From positions 1-24,191 of the forward strand of contig JAAYTY010000228.1 of assembly GCA_012523605.1 (NCBI GenBank): 24,191 nucleotides of DNA, in the 5' to 3' direction. The stretch comes from Candidatus Fermentibacterota bacterium (GTDB taxonomy: Bacteria; Fermentibacterota; Fermentibacteria; Fermentibacterales; Fermentibacteraceae). Below, one piece after another: positions 21,383 to 24,191 of this stretch. The notes beneath the pieces are model-generated. The model was not told the origin of the DNA and searched no databases. It worked only from the letters and a program-made list of their open reading frames with translations. Within the stretch, counting starts at the first letter, position 1; each line of letters opens with the position of its first letter. The position numbers and the translations under genes are program-made.

Positions 21383-22216
21383 CTAGAACTGGGTCTTGAT
21401 GTTCCCCCAGGTGTCCTTCTCGAGCGCAGCCCCCATTTCTATGTCCAGCTCGGCCACGTAGTAGGCGCCGCCGTACACGTAGCTCCAGAAGAACGTGTCG
21501 CGGGTCTGCGAGTAGGTGAGGCCGAGGGACTGGGTGACGGTCGTAGGGCAGGGAGCCGAGCCGATCGGAGTGATGGAGGATCCGTTGTAGGTGTAGAAGT
21601 AGAAGGTCGGCTGGTTGTAGCACGTGACCATGAGGCCGCACGGCTGATTCTCCGTCGGCAGGGGGAATGTGGCGAGGCCGCTGATCTGGAGGTTGATTCC
21701 GGGAAGAGCGCACGCAAGGGCGCCTGTGCCGTCTGTATTGAAGGTGTAGGCGCCCGCGGAGGAGTTGGACTCCCAGAGCTGGGCTCCGTCGAACGCCATG
21801 CCCCTACCGTTGGTTCCGGCTGGATTCGTAAAGGAGGTCCATCCGCCGCCGGTTCCGTGGTAGATGGCCGATGTGCTCCATCCGTTGACGTAGTATTCGG
21901 TTCCATCCCAGGCCACGTCGAAGCCGTACATACCGGCCGGACGGTCTATCGAGCCGAGCTGGGCGCCGTCGTCGGGATCGGCGATAAAGATCTTGTTGTT
22001 GAGATTGCTCACGAAGAGTATGTCGCCGACATCGTCACGATACTCGAGACCCAGGATGTGCGATGCGTACAACGCCTGCCAGGTGTTGAGCATGGTGATG
22101 GAGATGTCGTCGGAAGACGGAGGGACGGCGGTCTCCTGTCCCTGCGCCTCAGCTCCGTTCTGATCGGCGGCGAAGGCCAGGGCCAGTGCGAGAAGGACTG
22201 CGGCAAGGCACTTCAT
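21383..22216 (-). CDS. Secreted beta-propeller-like protein of unknown function
   Basis: The 277-aa product has a clear signal peptide (MKCLAAVLLALALAFAA, cleavage near residue 25). The mature part is rich in Gly, Tyr, Thr, Asn and Trp, with short repeated blocks such as LGLEYRDDVGDILFVSN, FDVAWDGTEYYVNGW, GMAFDGAQLWESN and LGLTYSQTRDTFFWSY. These resemble the blades of extracellular beta-propellers in FCB-type genomes. No catalytic motif is seen. It lacks the T9SS domain found at the left edge and ends in DTWGNIKTQF. The ATG at 22216 has GGGAG five bases upstream and a well-placed promoter. The frame remains open far upstream, but that part is antisense to the polymerase gene and is not coding. 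A single-gene unit is likely. Confidence 0.8.
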   Translation of the reverse strand: MKCLAAVLLALALAFAADQNGAEAQGQETAVPPSSDDISITMLNTWQALYASHILGLEYRDDVGDILFVSNLNNKIFIADPDDGAQLGSIDRPAGMYGFDVAWDGTEYYVNGWSTSAIYHGTGGGWTSFTNPAGTNGRGMAFDGAQLWESNSSAGAYTFNTDGTGALACALPGINLQISGLATFPLPTENQPCGLMVTCYNQPTFYFYTYNGSSITPIGSAPCPTTVTQSLGLTYSQTRDTFFWSYVYGGAYYVAELDIEMGAALEKDTWGNIKTQF

Positions 22217-22246
22217 TTGTTCTCCCTTCAAGGATCTTTCGAATAT

Positions 22247-22275
22247 CTCATACAAAACCACCGCGCCGGATGCAA
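22247..22275 (-). promoter_or_regulatory. Putative promoter of the secreted-protein gene
   Basis: On the minus strand TTGCAT (22275-22270), an exact 17-nt spacer and TATGAG (22252-22247), about 30 nt before the ATG at 22216. It is among the best sigma-70-like matches in the window. Confidence 0.45.
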
Positions 22276-22282
22276 CATCGGC

Positions 22283-22310
22283 TTGCTTTTGACACAAACA
22301 TTTGTATGTA
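22283..22310 (+). promoter_or_regulatory. Putative promoter of the polymerase gene
   Basis: TTGCTT (22283-22288), a 16-nt spacer and TATGTA (22305-22310), 14 nt before the ATG. A perfect TTGACA at 22289 lacks a matching -10 at normal spacing. The inverted pair ACAAA-CA-TTTGT lies inside the spacer. If correct, the transcript leader is very short. Confidence 0.3.
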
Positions 22311-22322
22311 TGACGGGGTGCA

Positions 22323-22337
22323 TCATGATAATCATGA
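22323..22337. repeat. Perfect 15-base palindrome over the polymerase start codon
   Basis: TCATGAT-A-ATCATGA has 7-base perfect arms around one base and covers codons 1 to 4 of the polymerase gene, including both candidate ATG codons (22325 and 22334). It could be an operator or a start-masking hairpin. Confidence 0.45.
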
Positions 22338-24191
22338 GAAGCTTCTACTCGTTCGGATGCGGCGTGGAGAGCCCCGCCGCGCTGGTGGAGTCGGCGCTCG
22401 CCGCCGGGCACCGCTCGTGCGTTCTCGCCGACGACGGAGGCCTCTACGGCCAGCTCGAAACCGCCGACGCGGCGGATGGAAGCGGTCTGAAGGCCGGGAC
22501 GGGCGCAAGGCTGGCGGTGGGGGGGCGTCCGTACGTCTTCGTCTGCCTCGAAGGGGGATGGGGACAGCTGTGCACGCTCGTCACCGCGGTGCGCAACCCG
22601 TCGTTCGCCGCGATTTCCGAGTCGCTGTCCGGAGCACGCGATACGGCGGCGGTCGCGAAGTGTCCCGACGACGCGGCCGCACTCGCGGAATCGGGATACG
22701 CCGGCCGGATCCTCTGCGCCGTTCTTCCACGGGGATGGGGCGCGAAGGAGCCCCCCTCGATGGAGGCGGCCGCCGTCTCCGCGGGCTTCCCGCCCGTGGC
22801 ATTCGTCCCGGTCCTTTTCGCATCCGCGGAGAGGCAGTGGATGCACAGGATCCTCCGGGCTGGCGCTCTTCACCGTCCGATATCGTCGCTCCCGGAATCG
22901 GCCTTCCTGCCGGCGGGGCGGGTCATGCCGCGGAGGGAGGCTCTGGAAGGCCTTTTCCGGGATGCTCCGGCATCGCTCGAAGTGAGCATGGATCTCGCAT
23001 GCGAGATGAGCGGGGCTCCCCGGGGCCCGCTGGTCGCGGCGGACCGGGCGGGCGAGGATGACGCGGCTCTCAGGGCGGCGGTAATGCCGAGGATAGAAGC
23101 CCTCTACGGCGGAAGCCCGGGCGCGCTCACCAGGGCCGGGGAGGAGCTCGACGCGATAGCCTCCGCGGGGCTGTCCGGATACTTCATGACCTTCTCGAGA
23201 ATCGTCGAACGATGCAGAGAGCTGGGCATCACGGCCTCGACGCGCGGCTCCGCCGGAGGCAGCCTTGTGGCGTTCGCCCTCGGAATGTCGCCCGTATGCC
23301 CGCTCAGATACGGGCTCTCGTTCGCGCGGTTCTTCAACAGGCTGCGCCCCGATCCCCCCGATATAGATCTCGACATAGACAGCGAGAGGCGCGACGAGCT
23401 CGTCACGGAGATCCTGGACGGATGCGGGCGGGGCGCGGCCTGGGTGGGCGCGGTGGTCCGGTACAGGAAGAGGTCGGCCTTCAGGCTGGTCGCCGAGGCA
23501 TCGGGGCTGAGCCCGTCCGACGTGGACACGCTGTCGGACCTGATCCAGGATCCCGGCAGCCACGTTTGGAAGAGAAGCGGTGCCTCCGCCCTTCTCGGCA
23601 TGTCGGAAGCCTTCGTCGGTCTGCCGTCGCACCTCTCGCGGCATCCCTGCGGAATAGTTGCGCCGGGCACCCCGGTAGACCGCGTCGCCCCCGTGGAGGC
23701 CGGCCCCGGCGGAGAGCCCGTGATCCAGTTCGACCTGGAGGGGGTCGGGCGTCTGGGCCTCCTCAAAATGGACCTGCTGGGTCAGAGAGGCCTGACGGTC
23801 ATATCCCGCGTGTGCGAAGAGCGTGGAGAAAGCGCGTGGGATCTCCTGGGAAGGGCTTCGCGGCCCGAACCGGCGTCGCTCGAGCTGCTGGACTCCGGCA
23901 TGACGATCGGGGTCGTCCATGTCGAGTCGCCCGCGATGAGGGCGCTCCTCCGCGAGATGAGGATCGAGACGCTCGACGATATCGCCAGGGCTCTTGCGCT
24001 CGTCAGGCCGGGGGCTTCGGCCGGTGGAGGGAGGGAGCGCTATCTGTCAGCCGCCCGCGGAGGCGGGGCGTCGTTTCCGCTTCCCCGGCTGAGGGAGGTT
24101 CTCAGGGACAGCTTCGGTGTGATGCTTTACGAGGAGGACGTGTCGGATGCGGCGAAGTGCCTCTTCGGGCTCGACGAGGCCGAGGCCGACC
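22325..24191 (+). CDS. Family-C DNA polymerase alpha subunit, DnaE2/ImuC-like (3' partial)
   Basis: The frame runs off the right edge after 622 codons; full family members have about 1,000 residues. The N-terminal ~220 residues align with the PHP domain, but the HxHxH-type start is replaced (MRSFYSFG) and TDHGNLYG is ADDGGLYG, so the metal ligands look lost. The polymerase core is intact: TRGSAGGSLVAFALG (from Arg307), PPDIDLDID with catalytic Asp348 and Asp350, VVRYRKRSAFRLVAE, LPSHLSRHPCGIVAP and LLKMDLLGQRGL with the third catalytic Asp483. The PPDIDLD...ERRDE and YRKRSA forms look more like DnaE2/ImuC error-prone polymerases than the main replicase. The ATG at 22325 has GGGG six bases upstream; an ATG at 22334 is possible. 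No imuA or imuB is seen, but these could lie beyond the edge. A divergent DnaE1 is the alternative. Confidence 0.85.
   Translation, partial: MIIMRSFYSFGCGVESPAALVESALAAGHRSCVLADDGGLYGQLETADAADGSGLKAGTGARLAVGGRPYVFVCLEGGWGQLCTLVTAVRNPSFAAISESLSGARDTAAVAKCPDDAAALAESGYAGRILCAVLPRGWGAKEPPSMEAAAVSAGFPPVAFVPVLFASAERQWMHRILRAGALHRPISSLPESAFLPAGRVMPRREALEGLFRDAPASLEVSMDLACEMSGAPRGPLVAADRAGEDDAALRAAVMPRIEALYGGSPGALTRAGEELDAIASAGLSGYFMTFSRIVERCRELGITASTRGSAGGSLVAFALGMSPVCPLRYGLSFARFFNRLRPDPPDIDLDIDSERRDELVTEILDGCGRGAAWVGAVVRYRKRSAFRLVAEASGLSPSDVDTLSDLIQDPGSHVWKRSGASALLGMSEAFVGLPSHLSRHPCGIVAPGTPVDRVAPVEAGPGGEPVIQFDLEGVGRLGLLKMDLLGQRGLTVISRVCEERGESAWDLLGRASRPEPASLELLDSGMTIGVVHVESPAMRALLREMRIETLDDIARALALVRPGASAGGGRERYLSAARGGGASFPLPRLREVLRDSFGVMLYEEDVSDAAKCLFGLDEAEAD

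Noticed and set aside
22289..22294. Perfect TTGACA as -35 of the polymerase gene
   Set aside because: No acceptable -10 lies 16-18 nt downstream; the TTGCTT/TATGTA pair fits spacing better, though it too is weak.
22217..23920. Minus-strand extension of the secreted-protein frame and a plus-strand frame at 22186-23061
   Set aside because: Both lie over the polymerase gene in other frames, are Arg/Pro-rich, and the secreted protein has its own signal peptide, ribosome-binding site and promoter at 22216.
1..24191. CRISPR arrays, tRNA or rRNA genes, insertion sequences, prophage or defence genes
   Set aside because: I found no direct-repeat arrays, cloverleaf-like segments, transposase or integrase motifs, or recognisable defence domains on reading through the window; short or divergent ones could have been missed by eye.

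Overview
The window is high-GC, densely packed bacterial DNA. Genes sit on both strands and mostly overlap or nearly touch. No rRNA, tRNA, CRISPR array, transposase or phage gene was recognised. Three things suggest an FCB-group or related candidate phylum (Fermentibacteria, Eisenbacteria or Krumholzibacteria-like): a Por/T9SS-type C-terminal sorting domain at the left edge, an archaeal/short-type AspRS, and an uncharacterised secreted beta-propeller-like protein. This placement is inference; no marker gene here settles it.

Left part (1-4104): the 3' end of a secreted protein with a T9SS-like tail, then a minus-strand set lat - RhaD-like class II aldolase - aspS. A promoter-rich gap (4105-4327) separates it from the divergent plus-strand run.

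Centre (4328-12705): ten plus-strand genes with no gap above 18 nt, probably one long operon: ptb, rpiB, wecB, a transglutaminase-like lipoprotein, ribD, ribE, ribBA, ribH, nusB and a metallophosphoesterase. The four rib genes encode a complete route from GTP and ribulose-5-phosphate to riboflavin, apart from the phosphatase step. RpiB may help supply ribulose-5-phosphate. No FMN riboswitch or internal promoter is evident.

Right-centre (12780-21172): envelope and surface-glycan genes. A membrane-anchored SGNH hydrolase (minus) is divergent from a plus-strand operon of two tandem paralogous SGNH proteins, a GT-C-like membrane glycosyltransferase and a B12-binding-type radical SAM protein. Each of these junctions is a 4-nt NTGA stop/start overlap. 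A methyltransferase plus GT4 glycosyltransferase operon (minus) converges on them, with a 35-nt tail-to-tail overlap.

Right edge (21383-24191): a small secreted protein (minus) followed by three GC-rich stem-loops. Divergent from it is the first 622 codons of a family-C DNA polymerase that resembles DnaE2/ImuC, keeps the catalytic aspartates and has a degraded PHP domain.

The best leads for something undescribed are the SGNH/GT-C/radical-SAM surface cassette, the stem-loop cluster at 21263-21361, the degenerate-PHP polymerase with a palindrome over its start codon, and the acidic tail on lumazine synthase. No clearly new defence or mobile system was seen.
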